The notes under the pieces were generated by a model. It was not told the DNA's origin. It was given only the letters and a program-made list of their open reading frames with translations, and searched no databases. Of a DNA stretch of 64,000 nucleotides, positions 15,466 to 23,778 are shown one piece after another. The position numbers and the translations under genes were made by a program. The stretch covers positions 18,726 to 82,725 of the forward strand of contig JALONL010000022.1 in NCBI GenBank assembly GCA_025454955.1. The letters run 5' to 3'. The stretch's first letter is position 1; every line of letters starts with the position of its first letter. This stretch comes from Bacteroidia bacterium (lineage in GTDB: Bacteria > Bacteroidota > Bacteroidia > Palsa-965).

Positions 15466-16938
15466 ATGTCGGCCAGCCTGATTTTAATTTGTGTGGCATT
15501 GTACACGGTGCTTCTTTTTGGTGTAACCTGGCTTACATCGCGCGGAGCCACCAACGAAACCTATTTTGTGGGCAACCGCTCGTCGCGCTGGTATCTGGTA
15601 GCCTACGGCATGATTGGGGCTTCACTTTCGGGCGTCACATTTATGTCGGTGCCGGGCGAGGTGGAGGCGAAGCAGTTTTCGTATTTCCAGATGGTGCTGG
15701 GCTATTTGCTGGGGTATGCCGTAATTGCGTTTGTGCTGCTTCCGCTGTACTACAAGCGCAATCTTACTTCTATTTATACTTACCTGCAGCAGCGTTTGGG
15801 CAATGTATCGTACCGCACGGGGGCGTTTTTCTTCATTCTTTCGCGTACCATTGGCGCGGCTTTCCGCATGTACATTGTGGTAAATGTGCTGCAGTTGTTT
15901 GTTTTCGACCAATGGGGTGTGCCGTTTGCGGTGACCACGGGCATATTTGTGCTGCTCATTTTACTTTATACGTTTGAGGGCGGGGTAAAAACCATTGTGT
16001 GGACAGACACGCTGCAAACCACGTTCATGCTGCTTTCGCTGGTGCTCAGTGTGTGGCTCATTGCCGATTTGGCGGGTTATGATCTGGGCAGTTTGTTTTC
16101 GGCTGTGGCCAACGACAGCCGTTCTTCCATTTTTGTAACCGACTGGGCACACGCCAAGTTTTTCCCGAAAGCATTTTTCGGCGGGGCGTTCATAGCCATT
16201 GCCATGACCGGGCTCGATCAGGAAATGATGCAGAAAAACATCAGTTGCCGTTCGCTCAAAGAGGCGCAGAAAAATATGCTCACGTTCAGCGCAGTGCTGG
16301 TGGTGGTGAATTTACTTTTTCTTGGTCTGGGTGTGTTGCTGTGGCAGTATGCAAACGCGCATGGCATTACGGTTGAGCGGTCAGACGATTTGTTCCCCAC
16401 CATTGCGCTCAATCATTTGGGTACAGTGTCGGCCATATTTTTTATCATCGGACTTATCTCAGCCGCCTATCCCAGTGCCGACGGGGCATTAACCGCGCTC
16501 ACGGCTTCGTTCTGCATCGACTTTCTGGGTTTCAACAATCCCCATGGAAAGCGCACCGAAGCAGAGAAAAAGCGCCTGCGTTACATGGTGCATATTTCGT
16601 TTGCCATTTTGCTGTTGCTGGTAATTGTGCTCTTTAAAGTCATCAACGACGATTCGGTGGTGAGCAAGCTGTTTACGGTGGCAAACTATACTTACGGGCC
16701 GCTGCTGGGGCTGTTTATGTTTGGCATTTTAACCAAACGCAATACGTATGAAAAGGTGGTTCCTGTAATATGCCTTACTGCGCCTGTAATTTGCTACATT
16801 CTTAATGCATACAGCAAAGCTTGGTTTGGAGGCTATCAGTTTGGAAACGAATTGCTGCTGCTCAACGGACTGCTTACTTTTCTGGGGCTGTTTATCATTT
16901 CGCGGCCGGGTACGCGTATTTCTGGCAAACTGGCTTAA
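15466..16938 (+). CDS. Sodium:solute symporter (SSS family)
   Basis: The 490-residue inner-membrane protein has about 13 hydrophobic segments and the LeuT-like SSS pattern: an N-terminal helix, NETYFVGNRSSRW, GASLSGVTFMSVPGE, then LGYAVIAFVLLPLYYKRNLTSIYTYL, and GLISAAYPSADGALTAL in the sodium-site helix. It should couple sodium entry to uptake of a small solute (sugar, amino or organic acid); the substrate cannot be read. Its stop codon overlaps that of the converging thioredoxin gene, with no terminator between them. Confidence 0.88.
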   Translation: MSASLILICVALYTVLLFGVTWLTSRGATNETYFVGNRSSRWYLVAYGMIGASLSGVTFMSVPGEVEAKQFSYFQMVLGYLLGYAVIAFVLLPLYYKRNLTSIYTYLQQRLGNVSYRTGAFFFILSRTIGAAFRMYIVVNVLQLFVFDQWGVPFAVTTGIFVLLILLYTFEGGVKTIVWTDTLQTTFMLLSLVLSVWLIADLAGYDLGSLFSAVANDSRSSIFVTDWAHAKFFPKAFFGGAFIAIAMTGLDQEMMQKNISCRSLKEAQKNMLTFSAVLVVVNLLFLGLGVLLWQYANAHGITVERSDDLFPTIALNHLGTVSAIFFIIGLISAAYPSADGALTALTASFCIDFLGFNNPHGKRTEAEKKRLRYMVHISFAILLLLVIVLFKVINDDSVVSKLFTVANYTYGPLLGLFMFGILTKRNTYEKVVPVICLTAPVICYILNAYSKAWFGGYQFGNELLLLNGLLTFLGLFIISRPGTRISGKLA

Positions 16939-17423
16939 AAGGCCTGTCGTACAAGGCTGTCGAGCTCGGCGTAATTTGTGGAGCGGGGTAGAAACAGGCG
17001 GTAATTTTTGCCTTTGTGTACAATAAGTGTGGCCGGAATATTTCCCTGCCAGGCGGCATCAATTTTTGGGATCCACTCGTTGTCGTGTACTTCATCGAGA
17101 AACAATACCTCGCTGTGCAGGTTGCGCTTTTGCATAAACGGCACCAGTTTGGTTTGCACCTGGCTTTCGAAGTCGAGCGATACGAGCAGCACTTTTACAG
17201 GCTTGCTGCGGTAAGCACTGTCGAGCTTTTCGAAGTCGGGAAGTTCCTTTACGCAGGGGGCGCACCAGGTGGCCCAGAAGTTTACCACATATACCGTGTC
17301 TTTGCCTGCCGCAATGCGTTGGAGAATGCCGTCGGCCTTTGTTTTGGCGGGCGTGGGGCTTTTATCTTGAGCGCCAAGCAGGAGCAGGGCAGGCAGCAGC
17401 CAGAGCAGATTTTTCATTACCAT
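16935..17423 (-). CDS. TlpA-like thioredoxin-fold protein
   Basis: The 162-residue protein has an N-terminal hydrophobic signal segment and a thioredoxin fold with the active site NFWATWCAPCVKELPDF (Cys54, Cys57). The cis-proline loop is present as GNIPATLIV. TlpA/ResA-type proteins reduce disulfides in the periplasm. It starts four bases after the GldK-like gene in the same direction, so the pair is likely one operon. A second in-frame ATG two codons in (17417) is an equally good start. Confidence 0.85.
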   Translation of the reverse strand: MVMKNLLWLLPALLLLGAQDKSPTPAKTKADGILQRIAAGKDTVYVVNFWATWCAPCVKELPDFEKLDSAYRSKPVKVLLVSLDFESQVQTKLVPFMQKRNLHSEVLFLDEVHDNEWIPKIDAAWQGNIPATLIVHKGKNYRLFLPRSTNYAELDSLVRQAF

Positions 17424-17427
17424 AAAG

Positions 17428-19197
17428 TTACTGCTTCTTTGGTTGCGGAGTAGTGGTTTCGGCTGCCGTTACGTAAATCACATACCGGAAGCCTACGGTG
17501 CAGTGTTGTTCGGCCGGGTTGAGGAAGGTTTTGGCGTTGTAGCCTGCGGGGTTTTTGCCATTGGCCAGGCTGAAACGTTCGTCGAACCAGTTGCCACCCA
17601 TCACCAACTTGCCCTGCGCCGGAAGCTGGCGGAAATAAAGGCTTTCGATGCTGCGCACAATCGAGTCTTCGGCAGTCATCAGTGGCGACCAGTGGTTTAG
17701 TCGTTTGGTCATTATGGGGCGCCAGCATTCGTTTACATCGTTTCGTAGCCATTCGCTTACATTCCCGTCGAGGTAACTTATGCCATTGTTGTCTAAATGT
17801 ACTTTGAAGTATGGGTTGGTTTTCAGTTCATTTTTTACACCGCGTGATTTTCGACTTTCAAAATAACGTTTCTGAATTGCCGGATTTACGGACTGTGTGT
17901 GAAAACCATTATCGATAGTCAGATTGCCATACATTACTTGGGCATCATGCAGCATGAGACGAAGATTTCTGGAATCGTTTATCTGGTAAGTGAAGTAACG
18001 GGATTTAGTGATTACAGAGTCGGTCCCCAAATTGGCCTTCTTTTCTTCCGGACTTACAACGTGCATACTGCGTTTGCCCTGCGGGCTATTTACAACTAAA
18101 TCAGTAAGCCATGAATCGTCGCAAAGCTGGTTGTAGTTTTCGCCAAGCAGTTGCAGTTGCCCGTTGTTATTTTCGGCCGTACTCACCAAATCCCATTCGG
18201 CGGCAGAAGGCAGTGCGCAGTTTATTTTCAATCCTTTTCCGGCAAATTGATTATTCAGCTTCACATTCAGCCAGTCGAGGTATGCCATACTTTGCCAGTA
18301 ACTTACTCCGCATACCGGATAGGTATTGTAAGCCGGATGCCAGAAATACATGTTGGTCATGGGCTCATTAAAACTGAAACTGAAATCATGTACCCAACTC
18401 AATGTATCCGGGTAAACCGCAAGTGTATCGAAGGCAATTTCAGTGGATCTGTTTCGGAATTTATAAATCAGTTTGCGGGAATCCACTTCAATTCTTTTCC
18501 AAAAACGCAAATGAATTGGCAGAAAGAAACCAATTTGATCTCTCGTGGCACTGTCTGCATAATCAATTTTCTCCAACCAGTTAATTGTACCATTCGCATT
18601 GAAATGATTCAGACGGGTATGGGCAATGGAATCTCTTACCCATATTACAAATTCCCGATATTCGGCATTGGTAACTTCTGTTTTTCGGAAATAAAAAGGG
18701 TGCGAATATTGTAATGCGATATGTCTTGTAAGCGTGTCGGACCGTATTAATGAATTTGGGTAGAATTGAATTTTAGTGGTGTCCAGATAATATCTTGAAG
18801 AAGCAGGAACACGGTATTCGGACGATCTTTCTGATTTGAACCACCTTATTCTGTCGGTGTATATGTCATCAGAACGTTTTTGCATAAAGAATTCGGGCGA
18901 CTTTCTTGATTCTGCCTGCCTTACCGGCGAAATAAAAATACAATCGGCAAAAAGATCGGGCGGCGTTACCACATTATCCTGCACAAAATACCAGGGTTCT
19001 GCAATGGTATCTTTTTCCAGTTCGCAGATAAATTTCTCAGGCCCAACCTGTTTTATTTTACCGTCAAAATTTCTTTCAAAAGCTACCGTAGGGCCTACTC
19101 CGGGCAGCACGGCAATGGTATCGCGTTGCAACTTTTGGGCAAAGAGCGGAAAAGCACACATCAGTGCAAGAAAGCAGAGCGGGGTATTTAAATTCAT
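17428..19197 (-). CDS. GldK-like SUMF1-fold protein (orphan T9SS ring homologue)
   Basis: The 589-residue protein has a signal peptide (MNLNTPLCFLALM, cut near LFAQ) and a formylglycine-generating-enzyme-like (SUMF1) fold. The pattern FYFRKTEVTNAEYREFV, then WVRDSIA, VYPDTLSWVHDF and YFWHPAYNTYPVCGVS follows the T9SS/gliding lipoprotein GldK (PorK), as do LDGNVSEW and TVGFRYV at the end. GldK forms the periplasmic ring of T9SS with GldN. No gldLMN genes follow, and the signal peptide lacks a clear lipobox, so this is likely a divergent paralogue. ATG 19197 is chosen for the signal peptide; an upstream in-frame ATG at 19239 adds 14 polar residues. Confidence 0.72.
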   Translation of the reverse strand: MNLNTPLCFLALMCAFPLFAQKLQRDTIAVLPGVGPTVAFERNFDGKIKQVGPEKFICELEKDTIAEPWYFVQDNVVTPPDLFADCIFISPVRQAESRKSPEFFMQKRSDDIYTDRIRWFKSERSSEYRVPASSRYYLDTTKIQFYPNSLIRSDTLTRHIALQYSHPFYFRKTEVTNAEYREFVIWVRDSIAHTRLNHFNANGTINWLEKIDYADSATRDQIGFFLPIHLRFWKRIEVDSRKLIYKFRNRSTEIAFDTLAVYPDTLSWVHDFSFSFNEPMTNMYFWHPAYNTYPVCGVSYWQSMAYLDWLNVKLNNQFAGKGLKINCALPSAAEWDLVSTAENNNGQLQLLGENYNQLCDDSWLTDLVVNSPQGKRSMHVVSPEEKKANLGTDSVITKSRYFTYQINDSRNLRLMLHDAQVMYGNLTIDNGFHTQSVNPAIQKRYFESRKSRGVKNELKTNPYFKVHLDNNGISYLDGNVSEWLRNDVNECWRPIMTKRLNHWSPLMTAEDSIVRSIESLYFRQLPAQGKLVMGGNWFDERFSLANGKNPAGYNAKTFLNPAEQHCTVGFRYVIYVTAAETTTPQPKKQ

Positions 19198-19303
19198 TGT
19201 CAATCCGGGGTTTTTTTTGTGTGTAAACGGGGAAAGCAATCAAAATAGTACTTTTACAATCGTGTCCCCTGCAAATAAAAGTACAGAATTCAGAGAGAAG
19301 GAA

Positions 19304-19735
19304 ATGTCAGCAGTGTTGTACCCCATTTTGCGTCCGGCCATAAGTTCGGCAGGTTTGTATTTTTTTACCACCGACAGCGGTATTGAGTATGAAGTGCGTT
19401 TCGGCCGGCGGCAGGACAACATTTTGCACGCTACAATTGTTTTTGGGGTGATAAACGACGAGTTTGAAGGCGAGGAATATGTGGAAACCAATCGTGGCGA
19501 GGTTTTTCGGGTAATGAATACCATTTCGGAAGTAGTGCGCATATTTATGGAAGAGCACCCCAAAATGGTATGTTACGAATTTACCGGAATTCCCAAAGAA
19601 GGCGAAACCGAAGATAAATCTTCGCAACGCAGCCTGCTTTACCGCCGCTATCTTCCGCAAATTTTCGACGATAACTGGGAGTTGAGGTTCAATGGCAACA
19701 ATGCCATTGTAACCCGAAAACATTTCAAACGCTGA
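19304..19735 (+). CDS. Conserved hypothetical protein, 143 aa
   Basis: This small soluble protein has no signal peptide. It has a beta-strand start with FTTDSGIEYEVRFGRR, then FGVINDEFEGEEYVETNRGEV and a helix-rich end with YRRYLPQIFDDNWELRF. The layout resembles DUF6934-type Bacteroidota proteins, but I cannot confirm that by eye. ATG 19304 is chosen because the frame extending further upstream runs antisense through the GldK-like gene. It precedes the photolyase gene by seven bases and is probably co-transcribed. Confidence 0.65.
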   Translation: MSAVLYPILRPAISSAGLYFFTTDSGIEYEVRFGRRQDNILHATIVFGVINDEFEGEEYVETNRGEVFRVMNTISEVVRIFMEEHPKMVCYEFTGIPKEGETEDKSSQRSLLYRRYLPQIFDDNWELRFNGNNAIVTRKHFKR

Positions 19736-19742
19736 TAATTTT

Positions 19743-21056
19743 ATGGCTTCGCACACGCAGGAAGCAGTGGCATTCTGGTTTCGCCGCGATTTGCGGCTCA
19801 AAGACAACGCCGGTTTGTTTCATGCCCTCAAAACGAGCAAACCCGTATTGCCGGTATTTATTTTCGACCGCGAAATTCTGGATAAACTCGACGACAAAGC
19901 CGACCGGCGCGTGGTTTTCATTCACCGCGCCCTGCAGGAAATGGCCAACGAACTGGCCGCACTGGGCAGCGTACTCATAACCCGCCACGGAAAACCGGCC
20001 GAGGTGTGGGCGCAACTGCTCAGAGAATATAAAATTACCGCCGTGTATGCCAATGCCGATTACGAACCTTACGCCCGGCAACGCGAAAAAGCCATTGGCC
20101 AATTGCTGGAGGCGCATGGCGTGAGTTTTCACTTAGCCAAAGACCAGGTAATTTTCGAGAAAAACGAAGTCACCAAAGACGACGGCAAGCCCTACACCGT
20201 TTTTACTCCCTACAAAAACCGCTGGCGCGCCACACTCACCGATTTTTACCTCAAACCTTATCCCACCGAAAAGTATTTCGGCAATTTCCTGCGCACAGCT
20301 TCAAAACCACTTGTTTCGCTTCAGGAAATGGGTTTTGAAGACATGCCGCTCGAATTTCCCGACAAAACCGTGGAAACCGACCTGCTCACGCACTATTCAC
20401 TGCGCCGCGATTTTCCCTCGCTGCCGGCCACATCGAGGCTGAGTGTGCATTTGCGCTTTGGCACGGTAAGCATACGCAGCTTAGTAAAACAGGCGTTTCC
20501 GCTGAGCGAGCACTGGACCAACGAACTCATCTGGCGCGAATTTTACCAGCAAATCATCTGGCATTTTCCGCATGTGGCCGGCAGCGCGTTCAAGAAGGAA
20601 TACGACAGAATAGAGTGGCGAAAAGACGAAACCGACTTTGCCCGCTGGTGCGAAGGCCGCACCGGCTATCCCATTGTAGATGCCGGAATGCGTGAACTCA
20701 ATGCTACCGGTTTCATGCACAACCGTGTGCGCATGATTACGGCCTGCTTCCTCACCAAACACCTGTTTATCGACTGGCGCTGGGGCGAGGCCTATTTTGC
20801 CGCCAAACTCCTCGATTTCGATCTGGCTTCCAACAACGGCGGCTGGCAATGGGCCGCAGGCACCGGCACCGATGCGGCTCCCTACTTCCGCATTTTCAAT
20901 CCCACCTCGCAGCAGCAGAAATTCGACCCGCAGTTTGCCTACATCAAAAAATGGGTGCCCGAATGGGGTACGGCAGCTTACCCGCAGCCTATGGTAGAGC
21001 ATACGTTTGCCCGCAACCGGTGTCTGGAAAATTACAAGAAGGCGCTGGGGAAATAG
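19743..21056 (+). CDS. phrB: Deoxyribodipyrimidine photolyase
   Basis: This 437-residue FAD enzyme repairs cyclobutane pyrimidine dimers using light. The N-terminal antenna domain starts with AFWFRRDLRLKDN. The FAD domain shows ELIWREFYQQ, then ARWCEGRTGYPIVDAGMREL, GFMHNRVRM, and DFDLASNNGGWQWAAGTG, the signature of CPD photolyases; the tryptophans of the electron chain appear to be in place. Length is typical. It follows a short conserved gene at seven bases. Confidence 0.93.
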   Translation: MASHTQEAVAFWFRRDLRLKDNAGLFHALKTSKPVLPVFIFDREILDKLDDKADRRVVFIHRALQEMANELAALGSVLITRHGKPAEVWAQLLREYKITAVYANADYEPYARQREKAIGQLLEAHGVSFHLAKDQVIFEKNEVTKDDGKPYTVFTPYKNRWRATLTDFYLKPYPTEKYFGNFLRTASKPLVSLQEMGFEDMPLEFPDKTVETDLLTHYSLRRDFPSLPATSRLSVHLRFGTVSIRSLVKQAFPLSEHWTNELIWREFYQQIIWHFPHVAGSAFKKEYDRIEWRKDETDFARWCEGRTGYPIVDAGMRELNATGFMHNRVRMITACFLTKHLFIDWRWGEAYFAAKLLDFDLASNNGGWQWAAGTGTDAAPYFRIFNPTSQQQKFDPQFAYIKKWVPEWGTAAYPQPMVEHTFARNRCLENYKKALGK

Positions 21057-21060
21057 CGGC

Positions 21061-21768
21061 TTACTTCTTTGGTGCCGGTTTGGGAGCCGGTTTTGGCGTG
21101 GCGCCGGGTTTGGGCAAAAACTCCATTTCGCAGGGCACCAGAATCATGTCTTCCACCACGCTCAGGTCGCAGTCGCTGGTGCGCATGAGCAGTACTTTGG
21201 TGGTGCCGTCGGGCATGGGAAATTCCATTTCGCTTTCGGTGGCGGTGGGGCCGTCGAATGTAAACGGCTCGGCAAACTGGTCGGCCAGATCGATGTCTTT
21301 GATGTGAATTTTTTTGCCGAGAAATTTGGTGTAAAGTTCAACCACGGCTGTTTCAATTTTCACGTTAATCACGTTTTTCACCCGGTCGTAGGTAATGGCC
21401 ACATTACCTTTTACGGGCGTAGTGTAATTAAACGGGCCGGCTTTTACGTTTACATTGGCTTCAAAATCGGCTTTACCCGGGTGGAGCCTTATTTTGGGGC
21501 CGATGAGCGTCCAGAAACAGGTATCTTTCATAAGCAGGGCCGAGTAAGGCTCTTTGCCACTGATATTGCCCAATGCCGCCAGCATTTTATTGAGCATTTC
21601 TTCGTGAATCACCACCCGCATATCGTTGGGTTCGGGCTTGCCGGGCGGACGGGGCGGGGTAGTGGTGGTGGTAGTGGTGGCCGGTGGCACATAGCCCGAG
21701 CCCGATTTTTTGCTTTTGCACGAAACGGCCACAAGCAGCAGGGTTAAAAAGTAAACTAGCGCTTTCAT
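21061..21768 (-). CDS. Putative lipoprotein with Thr/Pro linker
   Basis: The 235-residue protein has a lipoprotein signal (lipobox AVSC, Cys18), then a low-complexity Thr/Pro stretch (about residues 29-45) and a beta-rich domain. The last 15 residues are a Pro-Ala-Lys repeat (PAPKPAPK). I do not recognise the domain. It is probably anchored in the outer or inner membrane facing the periplasm. It converges on phrB with four bases between the stops and diverges from the gene at 21832. Confidence 0.7.
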   Translation of the reverse strand: MKALVYFLTLLLVAVSCKSKKSGSGYVPPATTTTTTTPPRPPGKPEPNDMRVVIHEEMLNKMLAALGNISGKEPYSALLMKDTCFWTLIGPKIRLHPGKADFEANVNVKAGPFNYTTPVKGNVAITYDRVKNVINVKIETAVVELYTKFLGKKIHIKDIDLADQFAEPFTFDGPTATESEMEFPMPDGTTKVLLMRTSDCDLSVVEDMILVPCEMEFLPKPGATPKPAPKPAPKK

Positions 21769-21831
21769 TACGTGCAAAAATACGCGGTATGGATTTTGCG
21801 TTACATTCGTAACCAAGAAACTTATTCACGA

Positions 21832-22362
21832 ATGAAAGCACTCCTGTTTACAGCCGCGTTTTTTACCTCCGTATCGCTGGCCGAAGCCCCGGTAGGCACG
21901 GTTTTCCCCGAAATGAAGGCCGAAAGCCTGAAAGACAAAAACGTGTCGCTGCCTGCCGATGTGAAAGGCAAGTTTACCTTAATATGCCTTTCCTGGTCGG
22001 AAGATGCCGAACCCGATCTGCAAACCTGGTACGAACCGGCCTACGACAAGTTTATAGCCAAAACAGGGTTAATGGACGATGCGTTTGATGTAAACCTGTA
22101 TTTCGTGCCCATGTTTACCGGAGCCAAAGCCTCGGCCGCCGAAAGTGCCAAAAAACGAATGAAAACCGAAGTTCAGGCCGATATTCAGCCGCATATCCTC
22201 ATTTATAAGGGCGAAATAGACAGTTACAAAGACAAACTGAAAATGACCGACAAAAAGAAGCCATACATCTTTTTGCTCGATAAGGAAGGGAAAATAGTGT
22301 ATGCCACTTCGGGAGCCTACACAGAAGAAAAAATGGATGCCATCGATGAATTAATCGAGTAA
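21832..22362 (+). CDS. Thioredoxin-fold secreted protein lacking CXXC
   Basis: The 176-residue protein has a short signal peptide (cut near SLAEA). Its body follows the AhpC/TlpA layout: PVGTVFPEMKAESL, then KGKFTLICLSWSEDAEPDL where the redox motif should be, and KKPYIFLLDKEGKIVYA near the end. Both cysteines of the active site are missing (SWSEDAEP). It therefore cannot act as a disulfide reductase and may be a binding protein or chaperone, perhaps ATP10-like. Its ATG sits 63 bases from that of the divergent lipoprotein. Confidence 0.7.
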   Translation: MKALLFTAAFFTSVSLAEAPVGTVFPEMKAESLKDKNVSLPADVKGKFTLICLSWSEDAEPDLQTWYEPAYDKFIAKTGLMDDAFDVNLYFVPMFTGAKASAAESAKKRMKTEVQADIQPHILIYKGEIDSYKDKLKMTDKKKPYIFLLDKEGKIVYATSGAYTEEKMDAIDELIE

Positions 22363-22386
22363 AAGCATCCGGAAAAATGAACTAAG

Positions 22387-22417
22387 CCGCTTCCCGCAAG
22401 GGAGGCGGTTTTTTTAT
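22387..22417 (+). terminator. Intrinsic terminator
   Basis: CCGCTTCCC pairs with GGGAGGCGG around GCAA (one G-U pair), followed by seven T residues. It ends the gene at 21832 and its T-run overlaps the stop codon of the convergent microprotein gene. Confidence 0.85.
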
Positions 22418-22572
22418 TGTGCCACCACCTGTGCCTGCGGATAGCGTTCCATCCACATTTCGAGGGCTTTCTGGGTACGCACTACAATAGTGGTTTTGTT
22501 GTCCACACGAAGCTTGATGGTTTCGCCTTCGTAGGCTTTGTACACAACGGGTTTACGACTTTTGGTTTTCAT
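22414..22572 (-). CDS. Microprotein, tandem paralogue A (52 aa)
   Basis: The 52-residue, basic protein has no signal peptide. Its C-terminal two thirds, IKLRVDNKTTIVVRTQKAL then MWMERYPQAQVV, align without gaps to the protein encoded at 22805-22954. Shared positions include KLRVD-KT-IVVR-Q-AL-MW--RYP-AQVV. Conservation at protein level supports a real gene despite the small size. ATG 22572 gives the start (MKTKSR) matching the paralogue (MKRTKS); an upstream ATG at 22611 adds 13 residues. No known family is recognised; two predicted strands and a helix could form a small DNA- or protein-binding fold. Confidence 0.7.
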   Translation of the reverse strand: MKTKSRKPVVYKAYEGETIKLRVDNKTTIVVRTQKALEMWMERYPQAQVVAQ

Positions 22573-22804
22573 GGTATCGGGTTTTAATGGTAACACTAAT
22601 GGACGCATCATTGTTTATTTTTATTCAAATAACGACCATTAAAACATACTTCTCGGTTGTTTTTCTTTGGGGAGGAATGCTTTACCGATGAATGTACGCT
22701 TTTATCGGTCGGGCGGTTTGTGGAAATAGAGTTCTTTATCAACAAAAAACGGCGACAGGACAAAAAGCCCGGCCGCCGTTTACGGGGATGTAATGGCAAA
22801 AAGC

Positions 22805-22954
22805 CTATTCTACAACCTGGGCAGCCGGGTAGCGTGTAAGCCACATATCCAGCGCTGTCTGATTGCGGACAACGATTAATGTTTTTGAGTCAACTCTGAG
22901 CTTTACGCGGAACTCGTCGGCCGCGGCTGCTTTGTTTGATTTTGTGCGTTTCAT
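22805..22954 (-). CDS. Microprotein, tandem paralogue B (49 aa)
   Basis: The 49-residue basic protein begins MKRTKSNKAAAADEF and continues VKLRVDSKTLIVVRNQTAL, then MWLTRYPAAQVVE before TAG. It is clearly homologous to the product of 22414-22572, about 232 bases downstream on the same strand. The variable N-termini and conserved core argue for selection on the core. It lacks Cys or His metal sites. The 164-base gap upstream (22955-23118) contains no other gene; no perfect promoter consensus was found there. Confidence 0.7.
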   Translation of the reverse strand: MKRTKSNKAAAADEFRVKLRVDSKTLIVVRNQTALDMWLTRYPAAQVVE

Positions 22955-23118
22955 ATTGGTAAACGATAAAAAGTGAATAATTCTATTGCTCGTCAGGGAT
23001 CAATAAATTTTATATACATACAACAAATATTGAGCCTGTTTGGTGTGCCGTTAACACCTTTTGTGATTAAATACAGGTTAATTGAAAATACCTGTATCAT
23101 ATATGGTCAGAGGCTGTT

Positions 23119-23778
23119 TCACCGTTCTGCCATAAACTGACTTATTGCCACCTTTTCAACAATTTCGCCGCCACAATTGCAGATATGAAGTTCATCGCCT
23201 TTACGCGTTATTTCGCCATGCCAGGGGTAAGACTTGCAATTTTGCGGAGCCGGTAAGGAAAATTTGAGCGTATTGCTGTTTTTGAGGCTCGATATTGTCC
23301 ACCAAAGCATCTGTTTTCCCTCTTTTTCTGAAATCGAATCCAGGGCCACCACAAAGTTGCCGGTGGTATCTGTGTATTCGATATCTGTGGAGAAAAAACG
23401 GGGTGTTACAGTGCTGTCGAGCGGCAGAAAAAGATGTTCAGAGAATGGGCCGCTCCAAAAGGTCATCAGGCCAATAAACTGACTGTTTTGCCAGCATACC
23501 TGTGGTGGCGTGCGCAGGTTTGGGCTGCCCGTAAATGCAGTGAGGGCCAATGTGCGGCTGAATTGGCCATTGCCCCATTTTATGTACCAGTCGCCGGCAC
23601 TGTCGCCAAATAAAACGCCGGCAGCCGCTCCCGAATCGGTGAGTGGCTGCCAGCGGGTGTTTAAGCCATCTGGCGTATGGGGCACAGTTGACGGATTAGG
23701 CCGGTTTTGCTGCGCGGGCAAACATGCTGTAAAAAGTGCAGTAAGGCATACCGCCCAGGCTATTGCGGCCGTTTTCAT
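23119..23778 (-). CDS. Hypothetical lipoprotein coupled to clpB
   Basis: The 219-residue protein has an N-terminal signal with a probable lipobox (FTAC, Cys19) and a short Pro/Asn-rich linker. The mature part is beta-rich with many Trp and Ser/Thr residues, ending in a CNCGGE segment. I do not recognise a family. Its ATG overlaps the clpB stop (TGATG), so its translation is likely coupled to clpB and it may be induced by the same stress. Location would be the periplasmic side of a membrane. Confidence 0.65.
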   Translation of the reverse strand: MKTAAIAWAVCLTALFTACLPAQQNRPNPSTVPHTPDGLNTRWQPLTDSGAAAGVLFGDSAGDWYIKWGNGQFSRTLALTAFTGSPNLRTPPQVCWQNSQFIGLMTFWSGPFSEHLFLPLDSTVTPRFFSTDIEYTDTTGNFVVALDSISEKEGKQMLWWTISSLKNSNTLKFSLPAPQNCKSYPWHGEITRKGDELHICNCGGEIVEKVAISQFMAER

